NCBI RefSeq assembly: GCF_023022985.1 | Contig: NZ_CP095461.1 | Location: forward strand, 1,426,001 to 1,490,000 | Reading direction: 5' to 3' | Length of the DNA: 64,000 nucleotides | From: Arthrobacter gengyunqii | GTDB taxonomy: Bacteria > Actinomycetota > Actinomycetes > Actinomycetales > Micrococcaceae | Shown here: positions 56,064 through 64,000 of the stretch, in pieces | How the letters are laid out: each line of letters begins with the position of its first letter | Position numbering within the stretch: the first letter of the stretch is position 1 | Notes under the pieces: generated by a model | What the model was told of the DNA's origin: nothing | Seen by the model: only the letters and a program-made list of their open reading frames with translations | The model's database searches: none | Translations under genes and position numbers: made by a program

Positions 56064-56492
56064 TTAGGATTCCAGCGTGGCGTCCAGCGAGATCTTGATG
56101 CCTGCGAGTGCCTGCGACACGGGGCAACCGCTCTTTGCGGCCTCCGCGATGTCCGTGAATTCCTCGGCGGTCAGGCCGGGAACCACGGCGGTGACCTTCA
56201 GGCGGCTCTCGGTGATGCCGGTGCCGGGAACAAAAGTCACGTCTGCCGAGGCCTCGATGCGTTCGGCGGTCTTGCCGGCTTCGGCCAGTCCGTTGCTGAA
56301 CGCCATGGAGAAGCAGGCGGAGTGGGCGGCGGCAATCAGTTCCTCGGGGCTGGTCTTGCCGTTGGCTTCCTCGGCACGTGCCTTCCACGTGACGTCATAG
56401 GTGCCCAGGCCGGAGCTGTCGAGCGTGACATCCCCTTTGCCGTTGAAGAGGTCGCCGTTCCAGACGGTGTGGGCTGAGCGGACTGTAGCCAT
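56064..56492 (-). CDS. OsmC-family peroxiredoxin
   Basis: A 142-residue OsmC/Ohr-fold protein that reduces organic hydroperoxides with two cysteines: C60 (AAHSACFSMAFS) and C123 (SGCPVSQAL). The spacing and sequences fit OsmC rather than Ohr. AAGGAG lies six bases before the ATG, and a TAGTAT -10 about 60 bases upstream. It is monocistronic, with its own terminator. Confidence 0.92.
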   Translation of the reverse strand: MATVRSAHTVWNGDLFNGKGDVTLDSSGLGTYDVTWKARAEEANGKTSPEELIAAAHSACFSMAFSNGLAEAGKTAERIEASADVTFVPGTGITESRLKVTAVVPGLTAEEFTDIAEAAKSGCPVSQALAGIKISLDATLES

Positions 56493-56572
56493 GGGAGCTC
56501 CTTAAAAGCGGATGGGGCGAAGGCCGGCAGGCGCCGGCGCTTCACCCCATACTATTCAGTGACGTGCAGCTG

Positions 56573-56920
56573 TTACCACATGGTGGCGACGGCGATGTTG
56601 ACCACCGTCAGGATGCCGACGCCGTTGGCGAGAACCTTGCTGACAGGCTCGCCCTTCTTGTACTTGCGCTGGCCGATGAAGGCCATGACGGCGATGACGA
56701 GGGCGAGGGTGAGCTTGACGGCAATCTTGATGTGGTTGACGTCGTAGTCGTCCATCTCAGCCAGACCCACCAGAAGAAGGCCGGTCACCAGCTGGAGGAG
56801 TGCGGCGTGGAACTGCCCGGGCATCACGGTGGGGTTCTTGATCTTGGCAAACCAGATGCCAACGATGATGGCCGCGCCGAGGATGTGCAGGAAAACGAGG
56901 AAGCTCTGTAGGAAGTCCAT
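56573..56920 (-). CDS. Small four-helix membrane protein
   Basis: A 115-residue protein with about four hydrophobic helices (LVFLHILGAAIIVGIWFAKI is the first) and the cytoplasmic stretch GQRKYKKGEPVSK. It is unrecognised beyond a general actinobacterial membrane-protein pattern, and the function is unknown. A -10 TAAGCT lies six bases before the ATG (leaderless pattern). It lies between the sucB terminator and the OsmC gene. Confidence 0.8.
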   Translation of the reverse strand: MDFLQSFLVFLHILGAAIIVGIWFAKIKNPTVMPGQFHAALLQLVTGLLLVGLAEMDDYDVNHIKIAVKLTLALVIAVMAFIGQRKYKKGEPVSKVLANGVGILTVVNIAVATMW

Positions 56921-56926
56921 GTCACC

Positions 56927-56932
56927 AGCTTA
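56927..56932 (-). promoter_or_regulatory. -10 element of the small membrane protein, leaderless start predicted
   Basis: Minus-strand TAAGCT is followed by GGTGAC and the ATG at 56920. GGTGA could also act as a weak ribosome site. Confidence 0.4.
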
Positions 56933-56999
56933 CGGACACCTTGTCAGCATTATCGAACCGTACGGCCTGCTGCCGGTAACTATTCGACAACATGTAGAA

Positions 57000-57031
57000 A
57001 AAGGGCGCTTCCCTCGCGGGAAGCGCCCTTT
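57000..57031 (-). terminator. Terminator after sucB
   Basis: Perfect 14-bp stem AAAGGGCGCTTCCC/GGGAAGCGCCCTTT with a TCGC loop. On the minus strand it runs into TTTTTCTAC. Confidence 0.9.
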
Positions 57032-57055
57032 CAGCGGCAGTCAGTCAGTTCAGGA

Positions 57056-58840
57056 CTAGAGTCCCAGGTCTGCCTCGAAGTTGCCTTCTTCAAGCCGGGC
57101 CTTGAGCGTCTGCAGGAAGCGTCCTGCGTCGGCGCCGTCCACCAGGCGGTGGTCGTAGGACAGGGACAGGTACATCATGGAGCGGATGGCGATGGTGTCA
57201 TTGCCCTCGGCGTCCGTCAGGACGACGGGACGCTTGACGATGGCGCCGGTGCCCAGGATGCCCACCTGCGGCTGGTTGATGATCGGGGTGTCGAACAGGG
57301 CACCCACGGAACCGATGTTGGTGATGGTGAAGGTTCCGCCGGACAGCTCATCCGGTCCGATCTTTCCGGCCTTGGTGCGCGCACCGACGTCGCCGATGCG
57401 CTTGGCCAGACCGGCAATGTTCAGGTCGCCGGCATCCGCGATCACGGGGACCAGCAGGCCCTTTTCGGTGTCCACGGCAATCGCGAGGTGCTCGGAGTCG
57501 TGGTACGTGATCTGCTGGGCGTCCGAGTCGTAGGACGCGTTCAGCTTCGGGTGCTGCTTCAGTGCCTCGGTGACGGCCTTGGCAATGAAGGGCAGGAAGG
57601 TGAGCTTGGCGCCGTTCTGCTCCAGGAAGGAGTTCTTGGCCGAGGCACGCAGCTTGGCGATGCGCGTCATGTCCACTTCCTGGACCTGGGTCAGCTGGGC
57701 AGAGACCTGCAGGGATTCGACCATGCGGCGGGCGATCGTCTGACGGATCCGCGGTGCCTTGACCGCGGTGCCGCGCAGCTTGGCGCTTTCGTCGCTGATC
57801 TTTGCCGGTGCAGCCTTGTCCGAGGATGAGGCTGCTGCGGGAGCAGCCGCGGGGGCCGGTGCGGAGTCCGCAGCCTTCTTGGCTTCGGCGGCTTCCAGGA
57901 CATCCTGCTTGCGGATGCGGCCGGCTACGCCGGAGCCCTTGACCGTGGAGAGATCCACGCCGTGCTGGTTCGCAAGCTTGCGCACCAGCGGAGTGACGTA
58001 GGTACCCTCGGAATCAGCGGCAGCGGGAGCTTCCTGCTTGGGAGCCTCCTGCTTCGGAGCTTCGGCCTTGGGCTCAGGCTTCTTCTCCTCCTGCTTCGGA
58101 GCTTCCTGCTTGGGGGCTTCCTTCTTCTCCGGTTCGACGGCCGGAGCTTCGCGCTCGTCCTTCGACGCTGCTGCAACCGGCTCGGCTGCCTTGGGCTCGG
58201 CCTTGGCCGGAGCTGCGGAACCGGAACCGATGACGGCAAGGACAGCGCCAACCTCGGCGGTGTCATCCTCGTTCACCCGGATTTCCAGCAGCTTGCCGGC
58301 AACGGGGGAGGGGATCTCGGTGTCAACCTTGTCGGTGGAAACCTCCAGCAGCGGCTCGTCCATTTCGACGTCGTCGCCCACGGCCTTCAGCCAGCGGGTG
58401 ACGGTGCCTTCGGTAACGGACTCGCCCAGTGCGGGGAGGGTTACTTCGGTGCCTTCGCCGTTGCCGGAATCGGCGGAACCGGAGTCGGAAGACTCAGCGG
58501 GAGCTTCCTCTGCCGGGGCCTCTTCGGAAGCGGGAGCCTCTTCGGCTGCGGGTGCTTCTTCAGCGGCGCTGCCGCCGTCGTCCTTTGCATCAGCTGAACC
58601 GGAGCCGTCGCCGATGCGCACGAGCGCCTCGCCAACTTCAGCGGTTTCGTCTTCAGCCACGAGGATTTCCTCAATGACGCCGGCCACGGGGGACGGGATT
58701 TCGGTGTCGACCTTGTCTGTGGACACTTCCAGCAGCGGCTCGTCTACCGCGACGGTGTCGCCGACGGCCTTGAGCCAGCGGGTGACGGTGCCTTCAGTAA
58801 CACTTTCACCAAGGGCGGGTAAGTTCACGGTTTCAGACAT
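57056..58840 (-). CDS. sucB: Dihydrolipoamide acyltransferase (E2), SucB/DlaT type
   Basis: Core of 2-oxoacid dehydrogenase complexes (594 residues). Two lipoyl domains carry lipoyl lysines K43 and K171 in identical [12 protein letters not shown] motifs, each followed by an acidic Ala/Pro linker. An E3-binding domain ([18 protein letters not shown]) and the catalytic acyltransferase domain with HRLVDG (H564, D568) follow. In actinobacteria this E2 (DlaT) mainly serves pyruvate dehydrogenase. It lies downstream of lpdA, and lipA/lipB in this window modify it. Confidence 0.94.
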   Translation of the reverse strand: MSETVNLPALGESVTEGTVTRWLKAVGDTVAVDEPLLEVSTDKVDTEIPSPVAGVIEEILVAEDETAEVGEALVRIGDGSGSADAKDDGGSAAEEAPAAEEAPASEEAPAEEAPAESSDSGSADSGNGEGTEVTLPALGESVTEGTVTRWLKAVGDDVEMDEPLLEVSTDKVDTEIPSPVAGKLLEIRVNEDDTAEVGAVLAVIGSGSAAPAKAEPKAAEPVAAASKDEREAPAVEPEKKEAPKQEAPKQEEKKPEPKAEAPKQEAPKQEAPAAADSEGTYVTPLVRKLANQHGVDLSTVKGSGVAGRIRKQDVLEAAEAKKAADSAPAPAAAPAAASSSDKAAPAKISDESAKLRGTAVKAPRIRQTIARRMVESLQVSAQLTQVQEVDMTRIAKLRASAKNSFLEQNGAKLTFLPFIAKAVTEALKQHPKLNASYDSDAQQITYHDSEHLAIAVDTEKGLLVPVIADAGDLNIAGLAKRIGDVGARTKAGKIGPDELSGGTFTITNIGSVGALFDTPIINQPQVGILGTGAIVKRPVVLTDAEGNDTIAIRSMMYLSLSYDHRLVDGADAGRFLQTLKARLEEGNFEADLGL

Positions 58841-58900
58841 ATTGTCCCCGTTTCTCCTTATTAGATCTTCTGAACCAGCCGTACCGCTGGTGCTGGTGGT

Positions 58901-58945
58901 GGAAAGCCTAGTGCACCCGGGGTTTGCGGGCCCGGGTGCACCAGG
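58901..58945 (-). terminator. Hairpin after lpdA
   Basis: Perfect 11-bp stem GTGCACCCGGG/CCCGGGTGCAC (58911-58921 with 58931-58941), then TAGGCTTTCC on the minus strand. It lies between lpdA and sucB, so it may attenuate sucB rather than block it. Confidence 0.6.
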
Positions 58946-58959
58946 CGGTAATTCTTTGC

Positions 58960-60342
58960 CTAGCCGTGCAGCGGCTTGCCGGCGAGTGCCATGGCGGCCT
59001 CGCCGAGGGCTTCGTTCTGCGTGGGGTGGGCGTGCAGCAGGCTCGCCAGGTCTTCCGGGTAGGCCTCCCAGTTCACGATCAGCTGTGCTTCACCGATCTG
59101 CTCGCCGATGCGGCCGCCGATCATGTGGACACCCACAATGGGGCCGTTCTTTTCGCGGACCATCTTGATCAGGCCGGAGGAGCCCAGGATGGAGGTCTTG
59201 CCGTTGCCGGCAAGGTTGTATTCCTGGACCTGGACGTTGTCATCGCCGAGCTTGGCCTTGGCGGCCTTTTCGGTCAGGCCGACCGACGCGATTTCGGGCT
59301 CGCAGTAGGTCACCTTGGGGATGTTGACGTCTTCGACGATGACCGGCTTGAGGCCGGCGATTTCCTCTGCCACAAAGATGCCCTGCTGGAAGCCGCGGTG
59401 GGCCAGCTGCAGGCCGGGAACAATGTCGCCCACGGCGTAAACGTTGCCGACGCCGGTGTGCAGGCGCTCGTTGGTGATGACGAAGCCGCGGTCCATGGTC
59501 AGGCCCGCTTCCTCGTAGCCCAGGTTGGCGGTGACCGGTCCGCGGCCCACGGCCACGAGCATCAGGTCCGCTTCGTAGGTCTTGCCGTCAGCCAGGGTGA
59601 CGACCACGCCGTCGTCGTTCTGCTTCACGTTGTCGAAGAAGATGCCGGTGCTGAACTTGATGCCGCGCTTCTTGTACGCGCGTTCCAGCTGCTTGATGAT
59701 CGCTGCGTCTTCGTTGGGAACCAGCGACGGCAGGCCTTCGATGATGGTGACGTCCACGCCGAAGGAGTTCCAGACCGAGGCGAACTCGACGCCGATGACG
59801 CCGCCGCCGAGGATGATGGCGCTCTTGGGAACGGTGTCCATCTTCAGCGCCTGGTCGGAGGTGATGACCTTGCCGCCGATTTCCAGACCCGGCAGAGAGC
59901 GGGAGTAGGAGCCGGTGGCGAGGATGATGTTGGCGCCGGTGTAGGTCTCGCCGTTGACCTCAATGGTCTTTTCGCTGGTGAGCTTGCCTTCGCCCTCGAT
60001 GACCGTGATGCCCTTGGACTTGATCAGGCCCTGCAGGCCGCGGAACTTGCCCGCAATGATGTTGTCCTTGTAGGAGTTCACAGCCGTCATGTCGATCGAA
60101 TCGAAGGTGGCGTTGATGCCGTACTTCGATGCGGTCTTGGCGTTTTCGGCAATCTCGGCCGAGTGCAGCAGGGCCTTGGTGGGGATGCAGCCGTTGTGCA
60201 GGCAGGTGCCGCCCAGCTTTCCCTTTTCGATGAGTCCTACAGAGAAACCCAGCTCCACGGAGCGAAGGGCAGCGGCGTAGCCACCGCTTCCTCCTCCGAG
60301 GATCAGGATGTCGAATTCTTGCGCAGTTGCCTTTTCGGCCAC
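58960..60342 (-). CDS. lpdA: Dihydrolipoyl dehydrogenase LpdA (E3)
   Basis: FAD enzyme re-oxidising dihydrolipoamide with NAD. The FAD loop [15 protein letters not shown], the redox disulfide C47/C52 ([13 protein letters not shown]) and the C-terminal catalytic dyad H439-E444 (HAHPTQNE) are present. It has 460 residues. The GTG start follows GGGAG. It is paired with sucB downstream on the same strand. Confidence 0.96.
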   Translation of the reverse strand: MAEKATAQEFDILILGGGSGGYAAALRSVELGFSVGLIEKGKLGGTCLHNGCIPTKALLHSAEIAENAKTASKYGINATFDSIDMTAVNSYKDNIIAGKFRGLQGLIKSKGITVIEGEGKLTSEKTIEVNGETYTGANIILATGSYSRSLPGLEIGGKVITSDQALKMDTVPKSAIILGGGVIGVEFASVWNSFGVDVTIIEGLPSLVPNEDAAIIKQLERAYKKRGIKFSTGIFFDNVKQNDDGVVVTLADGKTYEADLMLVAVGRGPVTANLGYEEAGLTMDRGFVITNERLHTGVGNVYAVGDIVPGLQLAHRGFQQGIFVAEEIAGLKPVIVEDVNIPKVTYCEPEIASVGLTEKAAKAKLGDDNVQVQEYNLAGNGKTSILGSSGLIKMVREKNGPIVGVHMIGGRIGEQIGEAQLIVNWEAYPEDLASLLHAHPTQNEALGEAAMALAGKPLHG

Positions 60343-60425
60343 TTGGACGCTCCCTCGCGTAATCGGTGACGCACATGGGCGCGTCGTTTTAGTGATTTGG
60401 GCGGTTGTGATCGTCTCTCACACTA

Positions 60426-60472
60426 TCCCGCCGGCAGGGCTGCATCCACTCAGTGAAGTCCCGCCGGCGGGA
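60426..60472 (-). terminator. Hairpin between pepA and lpdA
   Basis: 10-bp stem TCCCGCCGGC/GCCGGCGGGA with a 27-base loop and no T-run. It is a weak candidate for stopping the pepA transcript. Confidence 0.4.
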
Positions 60473-60546
60473 AGTGTAAGGAGAAACACCACGCCGATTG
60501 CTTATTCCCGGTGGCTCCCGAAGGAGTCCGGTGCTATATGCCCGCC

Positions 60547-62076
60547 TTAGACGGAGCGGGCGACGACGTCTTCCGCGTAGGCCACCAGCGTGCGGACCGC
60601 GACGCCGGTGCCCTCCTTGGGCGTGTAGCCGTAGGGGGAACCCTCGTTGAACGCCGGTCCGGCGATGTCCAGGTGGGCCCACGGGATCTTGACGCCGTCG
60701 ACTTCGCCGACGAACTCGCGCAGGAACGTTGCCGCGGTCATCATGCCGCCGAAACGCTCGCCGTGGTTGGCAATATCCGCGACCTGGGAGTCCAGGGAGG
60801 CACGCAGTTCTTCGGGAATGGGCATCGGCCAGAACAGCTCTCCGGCGCGGTCCGCGGCGGCCTTGACGGCGTCGCGCACCCCTTCCTCGCCCATGACGGC
60901 CGAGACGCGGTTGCCCAGGGCGATCATCTGCGCACCGGTGAGGGTGGCGACGTCGATCAGCACGTCAGGAGCTTCCTCCGAGGCGGCTACGAGGCCGTCG
61001 GCCATGACCAGGCGGCCCTCGGCGTCGGTGTTCAGCACCTCGACGGTGCGTCCGCCGTACGTGGTCATGACATCGCCGGGACGCTGGGCGGTGCCCGAAG
61101 GCATGTTCTCGGCGAGGCACAGCCACGCGGTGACCTTGACGGGCAAGCCCAGTTCGGCGATGGCCAGCAGAGCGTTGAGGACGACGGCGGCGCCACCCAT
61201 GTCGCACTTCATGGTCTGCATTCCGGCAGCAGGCTTCAGCGAGAGTCCGCCCGAGTCGAAGGTGATGCCCTTGCCCACCAGGGCCAGCTTGGCCTTGGCT
61301 CGCTGCGGCGCGTACTCCACCTTGACCATCCGCGGCGGGCGGGAGGAACCCTTGCCCACGCCCATGAGTCCGCCGAAGCCGTCCCGCTCCAGCTTCTTTT
61401 CATCCATCACCGTGACCTTGACCTTGGCGGACAGCGGCTTGGCCAGGTCCTTGGCTGCCGCTGCAAAGGTTTCGGGGTAAAGGTGGCTCGGGGGCTGGTT
61501 GACCAGGGTGCGGGTGGCGTTGACTGCACGGCCCAGGATGCGGGCACGCTCCACGGCCGCCTTCAGCGCCTTGTCGTCTGCGGCGGGGGAGATGACGGTG
61601 ATGGTGGTGACCGGCTCCTTGACCTTCGCCTTGTCGGTGCGGTGTTCGCTGTAGCCGTAGGCGCCGAACAGGGCGCCCTCGGCAACGGCTGCGGCGTCCG
61701 CCACCGTAGCGGCCGGCAGGGCCAGGGCAACGGATTCGGTGCCGGCCAGCTGGCGCACGGCGGATCCGGCCGCACGGCGCAGGGCTTCGGAACTCAGTGG
61801 AACTCCGGCCTCTACCTTGCCGACTCCGGCAAGGACAAGCGTCTGGGCTTCGAGTTCGGGCAGGCCGGGAAGGCGGTGGATCTCGTCGGCCGCACCGGTG
61901 ACTCCCAGCAGGGGCAGCGATGCCGCAAGGGCGGAGGCAGCCTTGGAACTCAACGGGCTGTCGATCAAAACGGGACCGCCCGGGGTCTGGCCGATGCCCA
62001 CCACGAGGGCCTGGGCGGGCACCTTCTGCACGTCCTTGGAAATCACCGTTAGAGTCGGCTCGTTCGTTTTCACCAC
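60547..62076 (-). CDS. pepA: Leucyl aminopeptidase PepA (M17)
   Basis: Hexameric two-metal aminopeptidase. The M17 signature NTDAEGRLVMADGL is intact, with GKGITFDSGGLSLKPA and KCDMGGAA supplying metal ligands. An N-terminal domain of about 180 residues precedes the catalytic domain; total 509 residues. The start is GTG with AAGGA about nine bases upstream. It is divergent from the PAC2 gene across a repeat-bearing gap. Confidence 0.94.
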   Translation of the reverse strand: MVKTNEPTLTVISKDVQKVPAQALVVGIGQTPGGPVLIDSPLSSKAASALAASLPLLGVTGAADEIHRLPGLPELEAQTLVLAGVGKVEAGVPLSSEALRRAAGSAVRQLAGTESVALALPAATVADAAAVAEGALFGAYGYSEHRTDKAKVKEPVTTITVISPAADDKALKAAVERARILGRAVNATRTLVNQPPSHLYPETFAAAAKDLAKPLSAKVKVTVMDEKKLERDGFGGLMGVGKGSSRPPRMVKVEYAPQRAKAKLALVGKGITFDSGGLSLKPAAGMQTMKCDMGGAAVVLNALLAIAELGLPVKVTAWLCLAENMPSGTAQRPGDVMTTYGGRTVEVLNTDAEGRLVMADGLVAASEEAPDVLIDVATLTGAQMIALGNRVSAVMGEEGVRDAVKAAADRAGELFWPMPIPEELRASLDSQVADIANHGERFGGMMTAATFLREFVGEVDGVKIPWAHLDIAGPAFNEGSPYGYTPKEGTGVAVRTLVAYAEDVVARSV

Positions 62077-62189
62077 GAAGTTACATCCTTACGTTCACAA
62101 ATATTGGTTGGCGCCGCGTTTGGCGCGGCCCGCATCCTGCCGGCGCGGTTCCTTGTTACCGATCGTAGTCTCTTGTCCGGAGCGTGCAT

Positions 62190-62241
62190 GTTTGTCCGTC
62201 GACTTTGTCTGCCCGCTTTGTCTGCTCGCTTTGTCCTGCGG
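62190..62241 (+). repeat. Four tandem 13-base direct repeats
   Basis: Units GTTTGTCCGTCGA, CTTTGTCTGCCCG, CTTTGTCTGCTCG and CTTTGTCCTGCGG lie end to end. The invariant core is TTTGTC. A fifth partial TCTTGTCC lies at 62171. Confidence 0.6.
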
Positions 62242-62337
62242 TGTGTTGCACCGGGTTTGCCGCCGGCCGTGCGCATTCGGCAGGAGCCTGGGGACCTGCG
62301 CCCGCGGCGGACGGGAATGAAACCCGGGGGCGGGGAC

Positions 62338-62355
62338 GTTTACCCTTGAGTAAAC
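62338..62355. promoter_or_regulatory. Operator-like inverted repeat
   Basis: GTTTAC and GTAAAC form a perfect 6-bp inverted repeat separated by CCTTGA, about 105 bases upstream of the PAC2 gene. Confidence 0.3.
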
Positions 62356-62458
62356 AGCGCAGTCCGCGCTCTTTCGCCGTTTCGGGGATTTCCCCACGGC
62401 GGGAAGATTCCACAATTGTCGAAAGTCCAACGCGCATGGAAGCACAGAAGGGGAAGAC

Positions 62459-63508
62459 ATGCTTGATCCGCTGACCCTGTTCAATCTGAATCCGGAGGTG
62501 GCCGACGACGCCGCCCTGCACGGGTTGCAGCTTCTGGTGGGCTTTACCGGGTTTGCCGAGGCGGGCCACGTGGTTGCCCAGATCCGCGACGAGCTGCTGG
62601 AGAACCTCGATCATGAGGTGGTGGCGTCCTTCGATTCCGACCAGCTGATCGACTACCGCGCGCGCCGGCCCCAGATCTCCTTCGTGGAGGACCATCTGAC
62701 CGACTATGAACCGCCGGAGCTGAACCTTTACCGGATGTATGACGGTCTGGGTGAACCGTTCCTTTTCCTGACCGGCTTTGAACCGGACGTGCAGTGGGAA
62801 CGTTTTGCCGCCGCAGTGGTGCATCTGGCCAAGACTTTCGACGTGGAAATGATGAGCTGGATCCATTCGATTCCCATGCCGGTGCCTCATACCCGTCCCG
62901 TTGGTGTGACCGTCCACGGCAACCGCCCGGACCTCATGGCCGGCATCAGCGCCTGGCGTCCCCAGGCGCAGATTCAGGCTGCGGTGGGCCATGTGCTGGA
63001 GCTGCGCCTCACCCAGGCCGGGTTCGACGTCGTCGGGCATGCCATGCACGTGCCGCACTACCTGGCGGAAGCGGAATTCCCGCCGGCAGCGGTGGCCGGA
63101 CTGGAATATCTTGGCGCCGCTGCTTCCCTGGTACTGCCGACCGACAGGCTCCGCGAAGCCGGCCGTGAGGTGGAGCGCCAAATCGCCCAGCAGGTGGAGG
63201 CATCCGCTGAAGTCAAGGGCGTCGTGGCCACCCTGGAGAAGCGGTATGACGAATACACGGACAGCACGGTGCGCCGGTCACTGCTTGTGAAGGATAATGA
63301 CGAGCTGGCGGACGCTGAGGAACTGGGCGCCGCCGTCGAAGCCTATTTGGCGAGCCCGCAGGCGGAAGAGGAATCCGAAGCGCTGCGGCCCGAGAGCTCA
63401 GCTGATTCAACGGAGGATGCAGACACTGGTGGGAATGCTGACGGTTCCGAACAAGCCGACGCCTCCGGACCCTCGGATCGGGGAACAGGTCCAGGCCCGA
63501 AGGATTAG
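62459..63508 (+). CDS. PAC2-family protein
   Basis: A 349-residue protein with the PAC2 (proteasome assembly chaperone 2-like) domain over about 10-290. Features are the start LDPLTLFNLNPEV, LLVGFTGFAEAGHV and HSIPMPVPHTRPVGVTVHG. The C-terminal 50 residues are acidic and Ser/Gly-rich. Actinobacterial members are widespread, with no proven role; proteasome linkage is only suggested by name. A GGGGAAG ribosome site precedes the ATG. Confidence 0.85.
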   Translation: MLDPLTLFNLNPEVADDAALHGLQLLVGFTGFAEAGHVVAQIRDELLENLDHEVVASFDSDQLIDYRARRPQISFVEDHLTDYEPPELNLYRMYDGLGEPFLFLTGFEPDVQWERFAAAVVHLAKTFDVEMMSWIHSIPMPVPHTRPVGVTVHGNRPDLMAGISAWRPQAQIQAAVGHVLELRLTQAGFDVVGHAMHVPHYLAEAEFPPAAVAGLEYLGAAASLVLPTDRLREAGREVERQIAQQVEASAEVKGVVATLEKRYDEYTDSTVRRSLLVKDNDELADAEELGAAVEAYLASPQAEEESEALRPESSADSTEDADTGGNADGSEQADASGPSDRGTGPGPKD

Positions 63509-63523
63509 CCCGGCGGCGCGCCG

Positions 63524-64000
63524 ATGAACTCCAAGCGCGCCTGGATCGTCTGGGGAATCGGCGTCCTGGCCTATCTGGTCGCTGTCACCCAGCGCACCAC
63601 TTTTGGCGTTGCCGGGCTGGAGGCCACCGCCCGGTTCGATGCCACCGCCTCCATCCTGTCCGTCTTTACGGTGGTGCAGCTGCTGGTTTACGCCGGCCTG
63701 CAGATTCCCGTGGGTGTGCTGGTGGACAGGTTTGGTCCGCGCCTCCTCATAGCAGGGGGTGCTGCCCTCATGGTCGCCGGGCAGCTGCAGCTTGCGTCCG
63801 CGGAATCCGTCGGAGCCGGCATCATGGGCCGTTCGCTGGTGGGAGCCGGTGACGCCCTGACCTTCATCAGCGTGCTGCGTCTTTTGCCGGCATGGTTTAG
63901 CGGGCGCCGCATCCCCGTCCTGACCCAGTGGACCGGAATTGTTGGACAGCTGGGGCAAATCGCCAGTGCCGTCCCCTTTGCCTATGTGCTGCACCGGTTC
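63524..64000 (+). CDS. MFS transporter, 3' truncated by window end
   Basis: An open frame of 159 codons runs off the window. It starts MNSKRAWIVWGIGVLAYLVA and shows four to five hydrophobic helices. The major-facilitator loop motif VDRFGPRLLIAGG lies between helices 2 and 3, and GRSLVGAGDALTFI in helix 4. It begins 15 bases after the PAC2 gene, so it is probably co-transcribed. The substrate is unknown. Confidence 0.85.
   Translation, partial: MNSKRAWIVWGIGVLAYLVAVTQRTTFGVAGLEATARFDATASILSVFTVVQLLVYAGLQIPVGVLVDRFGPRLLIAGGAALMVAGQLQLASAESVGAGIMGRSLVGAGDALTFISVLRLLPAWFSGRRIPVLTQWTGIVGQLGQIASAVPFAYVLHRF

Larger units (their letters stand above)
62077..62458. other. Divergent intergenic region pepA/PAC2 gene
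   Basis: 382 bases without a gene. It holds four tandem 13-base repeats (62190-62241), an inverted repeat GTTTAC/GTAAAC (62338-62355) and a GGGGA/TCCCC palindrome (62385-62396). Promoters were not clearly identified. Confidence 0.5.

Noticed and set aside
58924-60369. 481-codon forward open frame opposite lpdA
   Set aside because: Mirror of lpdA codon bias; sequence is low in recognisable structure and lacks a start signal.
60511-62052. 513-codon forward open frame opposite pepA
   Set aside because: Gly/His/Asp-rich shadow frame fully covered by pepA.
1-64000. tRNA, rRNA, CRISPR, insertion sequences or prophage genes
   Set aside because: None was recognised by eye; no transposase, integrase or regularly spaced repeat array is present. 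A tRNA or covariance-model scan was not possible.

Overview
The window comes from a high-GC Gram-positive actinobacterium, most likely a member of the Micrococcaceae (Arthrobacter or a close relative). The basis is gene content and order: a division cluster with sepF and wag31 but no ftsA, a glnA2-glnE/glnA1 block next to DUF4191-lipA-lipB as in Mycobacterium, fluoride channel pairs, GTG and TTG starts, and very GC-rich third positions that produce long antisense shadow frames. No tRNA, rRNA, CRISPR array, insertion sequence or phage gene was seen.

Region 1 (1-17.6 kb) is the division and cell wall cluster: ftsI, murE, murF, mraY, murD, ftsW, murG, murC, ftsQ, ftsZ, pgeF, a YggS-type PLP protein, sepF, yggT and wag31. 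From murF to ftsQ the genes abut or overlap by 1-8 bases, so translation is probably coupled. ftsZ has its own TTGACA promoter. Region 2 (17.7-25 kb) holds lspA-rluD, dnaE, hisD and nrdR; nrdR is preceded by two NrdR-box-like palindromes. Region 3 (25-28 kb) holds ppgK, map, a 58-residue SPOR-like protein and panB.

Region 4 (28-38 kb) is nitrogen and amino acid metabolism: glnA2, the two-headed adenylyltransferase glnE, an amino acid ABC importer with binding protein and permease fused in one chain, a tiny secreted protein behind a structured leader, a DUF2510 membrane protein, and glnA1 carrying the adenylylation tyrosine. Region 5 (38-46.6 kb) holds an RDD protein, DUF4191, lipA-lipB, a membrane kinase-like protein and a tricorn-type protease. 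Lipoate made by LipA/LipB is used by SucB (E2) and recycled by LpdA (E3), encoded at 57-60 kb.

Region 6 (46.9-55.8 kb) is an accessory block between the lip and suc genes: two crcB fluoride channel genes and a complete reverse-strand urease operon, ureA-X-ureB-ureC-ureF-ureG-ureD-nickel permease-urea channel. There is no ureE. In its place, between ureA and ureB, is a divergent CbiX/sirohydrochlorin-chelatase-like protein with a histidine-rich C-terminal tail. This is the strongest candidate for an undescribed system: a chelatase-fold nickel donor replacing UreE. Region 7 (56-64 kb) holds an OsmC protein, a small membrane protein, sucB, lpdA, pepA, a PAC2 protein and the start of an MFS transporter.

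A recurring theme is a TANNNT -10 hexamer placed 6-7 bases before the start codon (dnaE, hisD, map, panB, RDD, lipB, kinase-like gene, tricorn, small membrane protein). This predicts leaderless mRNAs for many genes here.
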